Assembly: GCA_024640345.1 (NCBI GenBank)
Contig: JAHEFD010000003.1
Span: 1 to 64,000 of the forward strand
Reading direction: 5' to 3'
Origin: Woeseiaceae bacterium
GTDB taxonomy: Bacteria > Pseudomonadota > Gammaproteobacteria > Steroidobacterales > Woeseiaceae
DNA: 64,000 bases
Shown: one piece after another, positions 52,582-62,346 of the stretch
Position numbering within the stretch: position 1 is the stretch's first letter
Layout of the letters: every line of letters starts with the position of its first letter
Notes under the pieces: generated by a model
Told to the model about the DNA's origin: nothing
Seen by the model: the letters and a program-made list of their open reading frames with translations, nothing else
Database searches by the model: none
Program-made: the position numbers and the translations under genes

Positions 52582-53877
52582 TCAGCCGCGCTTTTCGACA
52601 GCGACGTAATCCCGCTGCGTCGAGCCGGTATACAGCTGTCGCGGCCTGCTGATACGACCGTTCGGATCGGTAATCATTTCCCGCCAGTGGGCGACCCAGC
52701 CTACCGTCCTGCCAATTGCGAACATGACGGTAAACATCGACGTTGGTATGCCAAGCGCCCGATAGATAATGCCTGAATAGAAGTCGACGTTCGGGTACAG
52801 GTTCTTCTCAACGAAGTAATCATCTTTAAGGGCGACCTGCTCCAGCTCCAGTGCGAGATCGAAAAGCGGAGAGTCCGTTCGACCCATTTGCTTCAGCACC
52901 TTGTGACACATATCGCGAATGATCGTCGCTCGCGGGTCGAAATTCTTGTAAACACGATGGCCGAATCCCATCAATCGAAACGGGTCGTCCTTGTCCTTGG
53001 CTTTTTCGACAAACTTCGGAATGTTCTTGACGGTGCCGATTTCTTTCAACATCTTCAGGACAGCTTCGTTGGCGCCACCATGCGCCGGCCCCCAAAGCGC
53101 CGAGATTCCTGCAGCAATTGCCGAGTACGGGTTTGCACCCGAACTACCCGCCATTCGCACCGTTGATGTAGAACAGTTTTGCTCGTGATCGGCATGAAGG
53201 ATAAAGAGCAGGTCGAGTGCCTCCGCGGCAATCTTGTTGATCTTGTATTCCTCGGCCGGCACGGCAAACAACATGTAAAGCAGATTTTCCGCGTAGTTCA
53301 GGTCGTTGCGCGGATATCTGTAGGGCTGGCCCGCTGTAAGCTTATGAGCGGCGGCAGCGATCGTTGGTAGTTTCGCGATGATGCGATGCGTAAAGACTTC
53401 ACGAGCATCCGGGTTCTTGATGTCCATCGTGTCGTGATAGTAGGCAGACATCGAGCCAACGACGGCGGACAGGACAGCCATCGGATGCGCGTCATAGCGG
53501 AATCCGTTGAAAAAGCGCAGCATGCCTTCGTTGAGCATCGTGTGCGTTCGGATGGAAGTGTCAAATTGCTGCAGCTGATCGGCGGTTGGCAGATCTCCGT
53601 ATAACAGGAGGTAGGCCACTTCAATGAAGTTTGAATGCTTGGCGAGTTGTTCAACGGGGTAGCCCCGGTACATCAATATGCCTTCCTGGCCATCGATGAA
53701 AGTGATGTCGCTGTCGCAGCTGCCTGTTGATACAAATCCGGGGTCGTAGGTGAATACGCCCTGCTCGGCAAATAACTTTCCGATTTCAATAACGTCCGGG
53801 CCGACCGTTCCTTTGCGGATCGGGAGCTCCATGGTTTTGCCATCCGGGCTTGTTAGCGTATATGCGTCTTTGCTCAT
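52582..53877 (-). CDS. gltA: Citrate synthase, type II
   Basis: 431 residues, the length of the hexameric NADH-regulated gram-negative type. It condenses oxaloacetate and acetyl-CoA. Active-site residues lie in [18 protein letters not shown] (His), [15 protein letters not shown] (His) and [16 protein letters not shown] (Asp). The N-terminal beta domain ([20 protein letters not shown]) is typical. AGAGGA precedes the ATG by four bases. An inverted repeat at 53895-53911 lies just upstream. With ppc, the window encodes both oxaloacetate supply and its entry into the TCA cycle. Confidence 0.98.
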   Translation of the reverse strand: MSKDAYTLTSPDGKTMELPIRKGTVGPDVIEIGKLFAEQGVFTYDPGFVSTGSCDSDITFIDGQEGILMYRGYPVEQLAKHSNFIEVAYLLLYGDLPTADQLQQFDTSIRTHTMLNEGMLRFFNGFRYDAHPMAVLSAVVGSMSAYYHDTMDIKNPDAREVFTHRIIAKLPTIAAAAHKLTAGQPYRYPRNDLNYAENLLYMLFAVPAEEYKINKIAAEALDLLFILHADHEQNCSTSTVRMAGSSGANPYSAIAAGISALWGPAHGGANEAVLKMLKEIGTVKNIPKFVEKAKDKDDPFRLMGFGHRVYKNFDPRATIIRDMCHKVLKQMGRTDSPLFDLALELEQVALKDDYFVEKNLYPNVDFYSGIIYRALGIPTSMFTVMFAIGRTVGWVAHWREMITDPNGRISRPRQLYTGSTQRDYVAVEKRG

Positions 53878-53894
53878 AGCGTCCTCTGTCCTTG

Positions 53895-53911
53895 GCTGAC
53901 GGCCAGTCAGC
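53895..53911. promoter_or_regulatory. Inverted repeat upstream of gltA
   Basis: GCTGAC-GGCCA-GTCAGC, a perfect 6-bp dyad, centred about 26 bases before the gltA ATG. It could be an operator or an mRNA hairpin next to the ribosome binding site. No known consensus is matched. Confidence 0.3.
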
Positions 53912-54054
53912 AGTCATTCCTTGCCGCCAGATAGCGGCTTCCTTAAGTCCTCCGGCGCAGTAAGCCGGGCGCGCCGACAGGCCAGCCGACAGCACATGGG
54001 CGCTGCCGAAAGCCGGAAATACGGGTGTGGCTAAGTCAGGCTATACCGTCGAGA

Positions 54055-54069
54055 ATAGCAGATTGCTAT
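54055..54069 (-). terminator. Weak hairpin after rpmE
   Basis: ATAGCA-ATC-TGCTAT on the minus strand, 15 bases after the rpmE stop, followed by TTCTCG. The stem is AT-rich and short, so it is a poor terminator at best. Confidence 0.3.
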
Positions 54070-54083
54070 ACCAGATCGCTCTG

Positions 54084-54287
54084 TTAGCCGATGCCGTACT
54101 TGCGACGGAACTTGTCAACCCGTCCACCAGAATCGACGATTTTCTGCTTGCCTGTATAGAAAGGATGACAGGACGAGCAAACCTCAATGATGAGGTCTTC
54201 ACGCAATGTAGACCGTGTGGTGAATTCGTTGCCACAACTACAGGTCACTTTGATGTCGCTGTAATCGGGATGGATCTCGGCTTTCAT
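54084..54287 (-). CDS. rpmE: 50S ribosomal protein L31 (zinc-binding type)
   Basis: 67 residues. [20 protein letters not shown] starts in the family-typical way. Four Cys (C16, C18, C37, C40 in CSCGN and VCSSCHPFY) make this the zinc-binding C+ form rather than the zinc-free paralogue used under zinc limitation. The C-terminus [17 protein letters not shown] is conserved. It sits at the subunit interface of the ribosome. A DnaA-box cluster lies about 100 bp upstream of the start. Confidence 0.98.
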   Translation of the reverse strand: MKAEIHPDYSDIKVTCSCGNEFTTRSTLREDLIIEVCSSCHPFYTGKQKIVDSGGRVDKFRRKYGIG

Positions 54288-54643
54288 TTCAGGTCGTCCT
54301 TAAGGCAGAAGCGCTGGAAAAAGGGCGCGTAGGATATAGCGATGTGGTTCCCTCTGCAAGCCGGCGCGATTGCGGCACAGATTTTATCCACAAATCCTGT
54401 GGATAACTCTGTGGATTAAAATTGAACGAGTGACCTAAGTGAGGATTTTTAAAGCGGTGTTTCCAGAATGCCTATTTTGTGTCCAATTTTGAAATTACTT
54501 ATTTATCAATAAGTTATAGTCGTTTGTGAACGGCGCAGCTGAGTTGTCACGCTTATCACACGGAAAAACTAGGCATCCGCCAGCCGTTGTGCATAAGCGC
54601 GACGGGTCAACGCTCAGCATTTCCCTCCCGCGGCCGCCACCGG
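54288..54643. other. rpmE/hemW intergenic region
   Basis: A 356-bp spacer between two minus-strand genes, so it must hold the rpmE promoter and the hemW 3' region. It contains three DnaA boxes (54384-54418) followed by an AT-rich stretch (about 54415-54525) with the dyad CTTATT-TATC-AATAAG at 54498-54513. A short reading frame at 54526-54756 on the plus strand overlaps hemW antisense and is not credible. No recognisable RNA gene. Confidence 0.5.
54384..54418. promoter_or_regulatory. Cluster of three DnaA boxes
   Basis: TTATCCACA at 54384-54392 (perfect consensus), its reverse complement TGTGGATAA at 54398-54406 (perfect), and TGTGGATTA at 54410-54418 (one mismatch). Three boxes in 35 bp, next to AT-rich DNA, are well above chance. 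DnaA could regulate rpmE or be titrated here. With only three boxes and no dnaA, gidA or parAB nearby, a replication origin is unlikely. Confidence 0.65.
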
Positions 54644-55792
54644 TCAGGGTAAAAAACGCGCTTGCAGGTCGTTCAGAAAGCGAAAACCGGCGGCGGTGGG
54701 TCGCCATCGACCCTGGTCTCCGGTCTCCATCAGTCCATCGGCGACTGCCGCAGTAATGGTTTCCATGACGGTCACGGCCTCGAGACCGGTTCGGTCGCGG
54801 AACTCGTCCTCGCTAAATCCATCGTAAAGCCGTAATGCGTTTAGCATGAATTCGAAGCCCAGATCCCCGGTTTTGATGCGGACGGCAGCATCCGGCGCCT
54901 GGTCGCTCCCAACCTTCTCCATGTAAGAGAGCGGATTGGCGAGCTTCTGATAGCGGCAGGCCACGCCCTCGTCATCGGTCCACTTGCCATGTGCTCCGGC
55001 GCCAACGGCAAGATAGTCACCAAATGTCCAGTAATTCAGATTGTGCCGGCAGCGATGGCCAGGCTGGGCAAATGCAGAGATTTCGTACTGTTGGTAACCA
55101 GCCGAGGCGAGCAGCTCCTGGCCTCTTTCCTGTATTTCCCAGGCCAGGTCGTCGTCGGGTATATCCCGCGGCGGCCTTCGGTGGAAAACCGTGTTCGGTT
55201 CCAGCGTCAGCTGGTAATAGGAAATGTGCGGCGGCGCGAGTTCCAGCAGGCTTTCGACATCGCGGACCGCCAGAGCCAGGTCCTGGCCCGGCAGGGCAAA
55301 CATCAGGTCGACGTTGATACTGTCGAAGCCGGCTGTGCGGGCATCTTCATAGGCCGACCGAATATCCTCCGGACTGTGAATTCGCCCCAGCACCCTTAGC
55401 GTTTCGGCGTCGAAGCTCTGAGCGCCCAGCGACAATCGCGTCACGCCAGCGGACCGGTACTCTGCCAGGCTGCCCCGTTCGAGCGTGCCCGGATTCGCTT
55501 CCATCGTGATCTCACTATCCGCGTTCATGTTGAGATGCCGGCGCGCCGATTCGAGGACCTCTGCAATTTCGGCTGGCGAAAAGAAACTCGGGGTGCCGCC
55601 GCCCAGGAATACCGTAGTAACGGGTCGCCCCCCGGAACGCCCTGCTTCGCGCTGCAGGTCGGAGATCAGCGCGCTAACGTAACGGTCCCGCGGCGCATTG
55701 TCTCCCGCCGTGTGCGAATTGAAATCACAGTAAGGGCACTTCCGGACACACCACGGAAAATGCACATACAATGACAATGGCGGTTGTTGCAT
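54644..55792 (-). CDS. hemW: Radical SAM haem chaperone HemW (HemN-like)
   Basis: 382 residues. The radical SAM motif CVRKCPYC (Cys15, 19, 22) is followed by the family-specific DFNSH. SAM-binding TVFLGGGTPSFF and the ISYYQLTLEPNT region are present, and the C-terminal winged domain (GFEFMLNALRLYDGF) matches HemW. HemW lacks coproporphyrinogen oxidase activity in studied species and acts in haem insertion; it is often misannotated as HemN. The start is three bases from the rdgB stop, within the operon rph-rdgB-hemW. Confidence 0.95.
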   Translation of the reverse strand: MQQPPLSLYVHFPWCVRKCPYCDFNSHTAGDNAPRDRYVSALISDLQREAGRSGGRPVTTVFLGGGTPSFFSPAEIAEVLESARRHLNMNADSEITMEANPGTLERGSLAEYRSAGVTRLSLGAQSFDAETLRVLGRIHSPEDIRSAYEDARTAGFDSINVDLMFALPGQDLALAVRDVESLLELAPPHISYYQLTLEPNTVFHRRPPRDIPDDDLAWEIQERGQELLASAGYQQYEISAFAQPGHRCRHNLNYWTFGDYLAVGAGAHGKWTDDEGVACRYQKLANPLSYMEKVGSDQAPDAAVRIKTGDLGFEFMLNALRLYDGFSEDEFRDRTGLEAVTVMETITAAVADGLMETGDQGRWRPTAAGFRFLNDLQARFLP

Positions 55793-55795
55793 AAA

Positions 55796-56416
55796 CTATC
55801 GTTCAGCGGAAACGATTCGCTCACCGAGCTTGCGCTTCAATTCCGCAAACGCCTTGCCACGATGGCTCACTGCATTCTTTTCTTCACGAGACATTTGAGC
55901 GCCCGTTTTTCCCGCGGCCTCGTCCAGGAAAATGGGGTCGTAGCCGAAACCGCCGTCACCGACACGCTGGTGCAAGATCCGCCCCCGCCAGACGCCCTCG
56001 GCTACGACCGGGTCGACCTCGTCGCCGGGAAATGCAATTACCGCTGCGCAATGAAAACCGGCGCCACGATCGTCGTCGGGAACATCCGCCATCTCCCTGA
56101 GCAACAGGTCAAGGTTCTCATCATCAGAGGCGTTCTCTCCCGCATACCGTGCCGAGCGGACACCGGGCAAGCCACCCAGCGCGTCAACCGATATGCCTGA
56201 GTCGTCAGCCACCGCGGGCAATCCGGACATGTCGGCCGCATAGCGAGCCTTGAGGAGTGCGTTCTCGACAAATGTCTTGCCGGTCTCTTCCGGTGACTCG
56301 ATACCGAGATCACCCTGTGCAGCAATTTCAATTTCCAGTTCGGAGAACAGCTCCGCTATTTCACGAATTTTGCCGGCATTGCCACTGGCGAGAACAATTT
56401 TCTTCAGCGTCGGCAA
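55796..56416 (-). CDS. rdgB: dITP/XTP pyrophosphatase (non-canonical purine NTP)
   Basis: 206 residues, TTG start. It hydrolyses ITP, dITP and XTP to prevent their incorporation. The N-terminal KIVLASGNAGKIREI, the catalytic Asp in LPAVADDSGISVDAL, the specificity loop GFGYDPIFL and the C-terminal SHRGKAF are diagnostic. It is placed between rph and hemW with gaps of 2-3 bp. Confidence 0.97.
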   Translation of the reverse strand: MPTLKKIVLASGNAGKIREIAELFSELEIEIAAQGDLGIESPEETGKTFVENALLKARYAADMSGLPAVADDSGISVDALGGLPGVRSARYAGENASDDENLDLLLREMADVPDDDRGAGFHCAAVIAFPGDEVDPVVAEGVWRGRILHQRVGDGGFGYDPIFLDEAAGKTGAQMSREEKNAVSHRGKAFAELKRKLGERIVSAER

Positions 56417-56418
56417 GA

Positions 56419-57150
56419 TCAGGAACCCCGGCTGGCAGACTCCGCTGCAGCGAGCTGCAGACGCAAAATCTCGCTAATACCCTTGTCAGCAAGTACAAGC
56501 AGTTGTTCAAATTCACTGCGATCGAACGCGTGCCCTTCCGCGGTTCCCTGGACCTCAACAAATCTACCCGCGTCGTTCATCACGACGTTCATGTCGGTCT
56601 CGGCCTGCGAATCTTCAGCGTAATCGAGATCGAGTACAGGCGTACCATTGTAGATTCCAACAGACACTGCGGCGATCTGGCCGTGCAGCGGATTCTTCTT
56701 CAGGTCACCGCTGGCGCACAAGCGGTTCATGGCAATCAACAGTGCAACAAAAGAACCGCTGATCGCGGCGGTACGTGTGCCGCCATCCGCCTGCAGTACA
56801 TCGCAATCGAGTGTGACCGTTCGTTCGCCCAGGGCTTTTAAGTCCGTCGCCGCGCGAAGTGACCTTCCGATGAGCCGCTGGATTTCCTGGGTTCGACCGC
56901 TTTGCTTGCCACGCGCCGCCTCGCGGCCTGAACGCGTATTCGTGGAGCCCGGCAACATGCCGTATTCACCCGTCACCCAACCCTGGCCACCACCGCGTAA
57001 CCAGGGTGGCACCCGGTTTTCAACGCTGGCGGTACAAAGGACTCGGGTATCCCCAAACTCTGCCAGTACGCTTCCGGCCGCGTGTTTTGTGTAGTCAGTA
57101 ATGAATTGCACCGACCGCAATTCGTCGGGCGCACGGCCACTTGGTCGCAT
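56419..57150 (-). CDS. rph: Ribonuclease PH
   Basis: 243 residues, full length and without the frameshift known from E. coli K-12. It trims tRNA 3' ends by phosphorolysis. The N-terminus [14 protein letters not shown], the phosphate-binding [20 protein letters not shown] and the catalytic [14 protein letters not shown] and [19 protein letters not shown] are intact. First gene of rph-rdgB-hemW. Confidence 0.97.
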   Translation of the reverse strand: MRPSGRAPDELRSVQFITDYTKHAAGSVLAEFGDTRVLCTASVENRVPPWLRGGGQGWVTGEYGMLPGSTNTRSGREAARGKQSGRTQEIQRLIGRSLRAATDLKALGERTVTLDCDVLQADGGTRTAAISGSFVALLIAMNRLCASGDLKKNPLHGQIAAVSVGIYNGTPVLDLDYAEDSQAETDMNVVMNDAGRFVEVQGTAEGHAFDRSEFEQLLVLADKGISEILRLQLAAAESASRGS

Positions 57151-57319
57151 AAGTTTCTCCAGGATGTGAGAGCGGATATTAGCAGCTTGTCGAGGAAAGC
57201 CTCAGCTGCCCTGCGACGGCACTATCCGCCCAATCGTCGAATGCGCTATGCAGATACCTGCGCTAAAAATCACCATCTCGCAGCCGGCGGTTCCGGACAC
57301 AGGGACAGGTCAGGCGAGA

Positions 57320-58066
57320 TCACTCACCCAGCCAGAGCAAAGCCGTCGCGGTTGTATTGTCGCTGTAGGGTGAATTCATTGTCAGGGCTTTCATGCTCAG
57401 CGACTTCAGGTTATCGGCAAGACTCATCGTTTTGCGGGTCGCGACCTCGGCGATCTCGTCGTCGTTCATGCCGGACCAGAGTCCGTCGGAACAAGCGAGC
57501 AGTACATCCCCGGGCTCGAGCGTTTGCTTGCGCGTAATGCTCATGTCCGGAACTGGCGCATCACCGCCGATACAGCACTCCACAAAGTTTCTCATTGGAT
57601 GGTCCAGCGCCTCTTCTTCTGTGATCGCGCCTTCCTGAATAAGCACTTCGACATGGCTATGGTCACGGGATCGTGTAATCAGGCGGCTTGCGCGCAGCTG
57701 ATAGATTCTGCTGTCGCCAATATGCGCCCACCAACTGCCACCTTCCTGCACGAGACAGACAGCACAGGTGGCGCGGGGCCGGAAGTCCACGGCAAGCTCC
57801 GCGCCGAGCTTGACGACTTCATCGTGTGCCCTGGACAGGGCCATATAGAGAAATCCCTGGGGATCAAAGATTGGCAGCGATGCGTTCGTAAAATAGTCCT
57901 GCACAACTTTCAAACCAACTTCCGCCGCCCGTGCGCCATCCGAGTGCCCGCCCATTCCGTCGAAAACAAGCATGAGAGCAGCATCGCCCGCGACGACGAT
58001 CGCCGCCCGGTCCTGGTTGTCCTGGCGGTCTCCCAGTGCTGAGACTTTTGCATACTCGATTTTCAT
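57320..58066 (-). CDS. PP2C-family serine/threonine phosphatase
   Basis: 248 residues, about the minimal PP2C/Stp1 domain. Metal-binding motifs are VFDGMGGHSDGARAAE, HIGDSRIYQLR, LLACSDGLWSGMNDDEI and SDNTTATALLW; the first Asp motif is DRQDNQDRA. It dephosphorylates Ser/Thr residues in the cytoplasm, usually opposing a Hanks-type kinase, but no kinase or type VI secretion genes are next to it. It is divergent from yicC. Confidence 0.93.
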   Translation of the reverse strand: MKIEYAKVSALGDRQDNQDRAAIVVAGDAALMLVFDGMGGHSDGARAAEVGLKVVQDYFTNASLPIFDPQGFLYMALSRAHDEVVKLGAELAVDFRPRATCAVCLVQEGGSWWAHIGDSRIYQLRASRLITRSRDHSHVEVLIQEGAITEEEALDHPMRNFVECCIGGDAPVPDMSITRKQTLEPGDVLLACSDGLWSGMNDDEIAEVATRKTMSLADNLKSLSMKALTMNSPYSDNTTATALLWLGE

Positions 58067-58256
58067 TTCAGGGTGGATCTAACCTTTTGCTGGTCCGCAT
58101 CGGCCGGCCAGCTTAGAATAAATGGACTCATAAGCAAAACACACACATTCTCATTGCGCGTTTACGCGTGCAGTATCGCCCGACCCTGCAGCGAAGTCTG
58201 TGATGGGCGCATCGAATTTCTCGGCCCGCCCGGAGAGATTCCCAAAGGATTCGTTC

Positions 58257-59123
58257 ATGTTGAACAGTATGACCGGCTTCGCCCGGGCAGTGACCGAGAC
58301 ACCGTTCGGCACCCTGACGTGCGAGTTGCGAACCGTGAATCACCGCTATCTTGACGTGCAGTTCCGCCTGCCGGATGAACTGCGACCCAAGGAAATCGAT
58401 CTTCGAAACAGGATCGGAGACTCGGTGAAAAGGGGGAAGGTCGAGTGTTCGCTACATCTCCGTCGCGTGGCATCAGGGTCAGGGGAGCTCCGGCTGAACG
58501 AAGCGCTGGTCGGTCAGCTCGGCGCGCGTATCCAGGAGATAGTCAGGCTGCTGCCGGAAGCCTGTTCTGTCAACCCGGTCGACGTGCTGCGCTGGCCAGG
58601 CGTGGTTGCGGAGCCGGAAATCGATACGGAACCACTGTTTATGGAGGCCAGCGCCCTGGTCGACGAGGCCCTGCAAGCCCTTTGCCTGATGCGGGAAAGT
58701 GAGGGTGCACGCATTGCCGAAATGCTGGCTTCGCGCCTGGACGATATCCATGGCATAGCGGCTGGCGTTCGCGTACGGATGCCGGAGGTGCTGGCCGCTG
58801 TCCGAACCCGGCAAAAAGAGCGTATCGACAAGCTTGATGTGGAGACGGATCCCGCCCGCCTCGAGACCGAGCTCGCATTGATCGCGCAGAAGCTCGACGT
58901 CGATGAGGAACTGGATCGACTGGAAAGCCATATCAGCGAAGTGACAGCAACGCTGAAGAAAGATGAGGCCGTGGGGCGACGCCTTGATTTTCTGATGCAG
59001 GAACTCAACCGCGAAGCCAACACGCTTGGCTCAAAATCTGCGGATACCGAGACAACGAATGCCGCGGTTGACCTCAAGGTCCTGATCGAGCAGATGCGTG
59101 AACAGATTCAGAACATCGAGTAG
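58257..59123 (+). CDS. yicC: YicC-family endoribonuclease
   Basis: 288 residues. MLNSMTGFARAVTETPFG is the standard N-terminus, LRTVNHRYLDVQFRLP and the C-terminal DUF1732 segment (GRRLDFLMQELNREANTLGS KSAD) are highly conserved. YicC proteins are endoribonucleases acting on small RNAs and mRNAs in E. coli. The ATG at 58257 has AAAGGA seven bases before it; the frame upstream to 58200 is rejected. It is the first gene of yicC-gmk-rpoZ-spoT-ridA-recG. Confidence 0.96.
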   Translation: MLNSMTGFARAVTETPFGTLTCELRTVNHRYLDVQFRLPDELRPKEIDLRNRIGDSVKRGKVECSLHLRRVASGSGELRLNEALVGQLGARIQEIVRLLPEACSVNPVDVLRWPGVVAEPEIDTEPLFMEASALVDEALQALCLMRESEGARIAEMLASRLDDIHGIAAGVRVRMPEVLAAVRTRQKERIDKLDVETDPARLETELALIAQKLDVDEELDRLESHISEVTATLKKDEAVGRRLDFLMQELNREANTLGSKSADTETTNAAVDLKVLIEQMREQIQNIE

Positions 59124-59128
59124 AGCAA

Positions 59129-59746
59129 TTGAATTCCGCAGGTAGATTATTCGTCATCGCTGCGCCCTCGGGCGCGGGCAAGACAACCCTGGTCAGGGCC
59201 CTTGTTGAGCGAAATCCGGATTTGAAGTTTTCGATTTCCTATACGACGCGAAAAAGACGCGACACCGAGCAGCACGGGCGCGACTATTTCTTTGTAGATA
59301 TAGATGAGTTTCACTCTTTGCAGCAACGCGGCGAGTTGCTCGAGTCGGCTACCGTTTTCGATAACCTGTACGGAACCAGCCGCTCCCAGGTGGAAAGTCA
59401 CCTGGCGAAGGGCAACCACGTGATCCTGGAAATCGACTGGCAGGGCGCCCGGCAGGTCCGCGAATCAATGCCCGGCTGCATCACCATCTTTATTCTTCCG
59501 CCGTCGCGCCGGGAGCTCGAGCGACGCCTTCGCGGACGCCGCACCGACAGCGACACCGTCATCGCGAGGCGGCTGGCCGACGCGGTAGGGGATATGTCGC
59601 ACTGGGCAGAATTCGACTTCGTCATTATCAATGACGATCTCGACGACTCGGTTGATGAACTGCAGGCAATCCTGGCTGGGGAAGGGGAAGCCAGCCTCAC
59701 GAATAACCCTGATATCAGGGCCAGGATCGAAAATATTCTGGTTTAG
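59129..59746 (+). CDS. gmk: Guanylate kinase
   Basis: 205 residues, apparent TTG start. It phosphorylates GMP to GDP. P-loop IAAPSGAGKTTLVRALV, GMP-binding SISYTTRKRRDTEQHGRDYF, VILEIDWQGARQVRE and the lid RRLRGRRTDSDTVIARRL are complete. It is 5 bp downstream of yicC and followed by rpoZ after 77 bp. Its product pool supplies the substrate of SpoT encoded downstream, and (p)ppGpp inhibits many guanylate kinases. Confidence 0.97.
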   Translation: MNSAGRLFVIAAPSGAGKTTLVRALVERNPDLKFSISYTTRKRRDTEQHGRDYFFVDIDEFHSLQQRGELLESATVFDNLYGTSRSQVESHLAKGNHVILEIDWQGARQVRESMPGCITIFILPPSRRELERRLRGRRTDSDTVIARRLADAVGDMSHWAEFDFVIINDDLDDSVDELQAILAGEGEASLTNNPDIRARIENILV

Positions 59747-59823
59747 CCATCCCGAATTGGGATAGACTGGTGGGTCTTGATTTTTGAAAGTGCCCGCCGG
59801 GCAGGTATTGGAGTAAGGATCAC

Positions 59824-60105
59824 ATGGCCAGAATTACGGTCGAAGATTGTCTGCAAAACATAGACAATATTTTTGAAATGGTACTCGTCGCCGCCAAGCG
59901 TGCACGCCGGGTCGCACATGGCGCGGATGCGCTGGTTGAGCTTGAGAACGACAAGCCCACTGTTGTTGCCTTGCGTGAAATCGCCGAAGGTCACATTACG
60001 CCGTCAATCCTGGAAGAGATCGAGCAGCCCTCCACGGAAGAGTTCATGCAGCCTGAATCTTTGGATGAAATGATGCCGATGCGTGGAATCTCGATCGGCG
60101 ATTGA
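59824..60105 (+). CDS. rpoZ: RNA polymerase omega subunit
   Basis: 93 residues. [20 protein letters not shown], the conserved [11 protein letters not shown] and [13 protein letters not shown] identify omega, which assists assembly of the beta-prime subunit and forms part of the ppGpp site on the polymerase. A good ribosome binding site (GGAGTAAGGA) precedes the ATG. The rpoZ-spoT order is widespread in gammaproteobacteria. Confidence 0.98.
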   Translation: MARITVEDCLQNIDNIFEMVLVAAKRARRVAHGADALVELENDKPTVVALREIAEGHITPSILEEIEQPSTEEFMQPESLDEMMPMRGISIGD

Positions 60106-60162
60106 CCATAACTAAAGCCCCTCCGTCCATGCGGCTGCTCCAGCTTCGAGCTATTATGGGTC

Positions 60163-62346
60163 ATGGATTACGCCGCCACTTTACTCGCTAGACTTCCAGG
60201 TACGTCTGCCAGGCGTAGCAAGGATTTAAGGCAGCTCATAGAAACGCTGGAGGCGTACGTTCCTGCCGAGCAGGTCGAGCTGGTTCTCAAGGCGTATGAA
60301 TTTGGTGCCATCGCCCACCAGGGGCAAACCCGAATGTCCGGGGAGCCCTACATCTCTCACCCCGTCGCCGTGGCAAAAATGCTTGCCGACATGCATTTTG
60401 ATTCGCAGACAATTATCGCTGCGATATTGCATGATGTAATTGAAGACACCGATGTGCCGGTTTCCGAACTTGAGGAGTTGTTCGGCAAAGAGGTGGCGAC
60501 TTTAGTTGACGGTGTCAGCAAGCTCGACCAAATGGAATTCACCAGCCGCGCCGAGGCGCAGGCGGAGAGCTTTCGCAAGATGATGCTGGCGATGATCGAG
60601 GACATCCGTGTCATTCTCGTGAAGCTCGCCGATCGTTTGCACAACATGGAAACGCTGGATGCGATGCCTCGTGAAAAACAGGCCCGCATCGCGAGAGAAA
60701 CGCTCGAAATTTATGCCCCGATTGCCAATCGCCTTGGCATCAACCACATGAAAGTCGCGCTTGAAGACCTTGGTTTTCGTTACCTTTATCCTTTTCGATA
60801 CGCCGTGCTCGATCGCGCGCTGAAGCGGAGCAAAGGCAGCCAGCGACAGATCGTCAGGAAAATCTCCGAGCGCATCATGAAAGCAATGGTGGACGAAGGC
60901 ATTCAGGGCGATGTGCGCGGGCGCGAAAAACACCTTTACAGCATCTACAAGAAGATGGCGGGTAAGAAACGCCTCATGAGCGACGTAGTTGACGTTTACG
61001 GTTTTCGAATCATCGTCCCGGATGTAAATACCTGTTACCGCGTTCTCGGCATAGTGCACGGCCTGTACAAGCCAATGCCGGGTCGCTTCAAGGATTACAT
61101 CGCCATCCCGCGCATCAACGGCTACCAGTCACTGCACACAACGCTCTTCGGCCCAAAGGGACTACCGCTGGAAGTGCAGATTCGCACGACCAATATGGAC
61201 CGGGTCGCCGAGTCAGGCGTTGCTGCCCACTGGCAATATAAAGCCATCGACAAATCGATAGCGACGCCACAACGCCGCGCGCGGGACTGGCTGGCCCGTT
61301 TGAACGAGATTCAGCAGACCGGCACATCCGAGGAGTTCCTGGAAAGCGTCAAGGTCGATCTCTTTCCCGACAAGATCTATGTGTTTACGCCCAGGGGCGA
61401 CATCATGCCGCTGCCCAAGGGGGCGACGATCGTTGACTTCGCATACGCCGTTCACACAGATGTTGGCGACCGTTGTGTAGCCGCCAAGGTCGATCGAATG
61501 CTCGTGCCACTGCGCTCAACACTGCTAAACAGCCAGACGGTTGAAATCATTACTGCTCGTGGCGCAAAGCCGAACCCAAACTGGGTCTCTTTTGTTACCA
61601 CCGCGAAAGCCCGAACGGCGATTCAGAAATACATGAAGAACATGCGTTCTAGCGAATCGATCGATCTCGGCAGGCGACTTCTCGACCGTTCATTGAAGGA
61701 CCTTGGCTCATCAGTTCGAAAGGTCGGCAAAGTTCGTCTTCATGAAGCGCTCGAAGAACTGGGAATCAAGGATGCGGATGCACTTTATGAGCAACTGGGA
61801 CTCGGCGAACGACTGGCGCCGCTCACGGCCCGATTCCTGATCGGCGAGAAAGAAGACAGCCCGGAACCCACATCGGCCAACCTTGTCATCGCCGGCACCG
61901 AGGGCATGGTGGTGAGCTATGCAAAATGCTGTTACCCGATACCGGGCGATGATGTGATGGGTTACCTGAGCACTGGTCGTGGCGTCGTTATTCACAGGAA
62001 CTCCTGTGGCAACCTGGCCAACTTTCGCAAACAACCAAACAAGTGGATAACCGTCAGCTGGGAAGAAGGCATTGACCGCGACTTTTCCAGCCAGATACAG
62101 GTTGAGACCGTTGACAAAACCGGCGTACTGGCGGAAGTCGCTGCCGTCATCGCCGACTCGGAGTCAAACATCGAGGAAGTTTCCGTCAATAATCATCATG
62201 AAGATATTTCATCGATGACCTTCCTCCTGCAAGTCAAGAATCGCGTTCACCTGGCACGCATCCTGCGCAACGTACGCAAAATGCAGAATGTCATTCGGGT
62301 CAGTCGCGACAACGCCATGAAAAATACAGCTCGGAGAATGAAGTGA
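60163..62346 (+). CDS. spoT: Bifunctional (p)ppGpp synthetase/hydrolase SpoT
   Basis: 727 residues. HD hydrolase domain with SHPVAVAKMLADMHF and LHDVIEDT (metal ligands intact); synthetase domain with GRFKDYIAIPRINGYQSLHT, the RFKD motif marking the bifunctional SpoT/Rel type rather than RelA; TGS domain (DKIYVFTPRGDIMPLPKGAT); the conserved Cys motif AKCCYPIPGD; and a C-terminal ACT domain (from about 650, VDKTGVLAEVAAVIADSESN). It sets alarmone levels in response to carbon, lipid and other starvation. It ends inside the ridA start codon region (4-bp overlap). Confidence 0.98.
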   Translation: MDYAATLLARLPGTSARRSKDLRQLIETLEAYVPAEQVELVLKAYEFGAIAHQGQTRMSGEPYISHPVAVAKMLADMHFDSQTIIAAILHDVIEDTDVPVSELEELFGKEVATLVDGVSKLDQMEFTSRAEAQAESFRKMMLAMIEDIRVILVKLADRLHNMETLDAMPREKQARIARETLEIYAPIANRLGINHMKVALEDLGFRYLYPFRYAVLDRALKRSKGSQRQIVRKISERIMKAMVDEGIQGDVRGREKHLYSIYKKMAGKKRLMSDVVDVYGFRIIVPDVNTCYRVLGIVHGLYKPMPGRFKDYIAIPRINGYQSLHTTLFGPKGLPLEVQIRTTNMDRVAESGVAAHWQYKAIDKSIATPQRRARDWLARLNEIQQTGTSEEFLESVKVDLFPDKIYVFTPRGDIMPLPKGATIVDFAYAVHTDVGDRCVAAKVDRMLVPLRSTLLNSQTVEIITARGAKPNPNWVSFVTTAKARTAIQKYMKNMRSSESIDLGRRLLDRSLKDLGSSVRKVGKVRLHEALEELGIKDADALYEQLGLGERLAPLTARFLIGEKEDSPEPTSANLVIAGTEGMVVSYAKCCYPIPGDDVMGYLSTGRGVVIHRNSCGNLANFRKQPNKWITVSWEEGIDRDFSSQIQVETVDKTGVLAEVAAVIADSESNIEEVSVNNHHEDISSMTFLLQVKNRVHLARILRNVRKMQNVIRVSRDNAMKNTARRMK

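Noticed and set aside
54384-54513. Chromosomal replication origin
   Set aside because: Only three DnaA boxes, and none of the usual origin neighbours (dnaA, rpmH, gidA/mnmG, parAB) is in the window.
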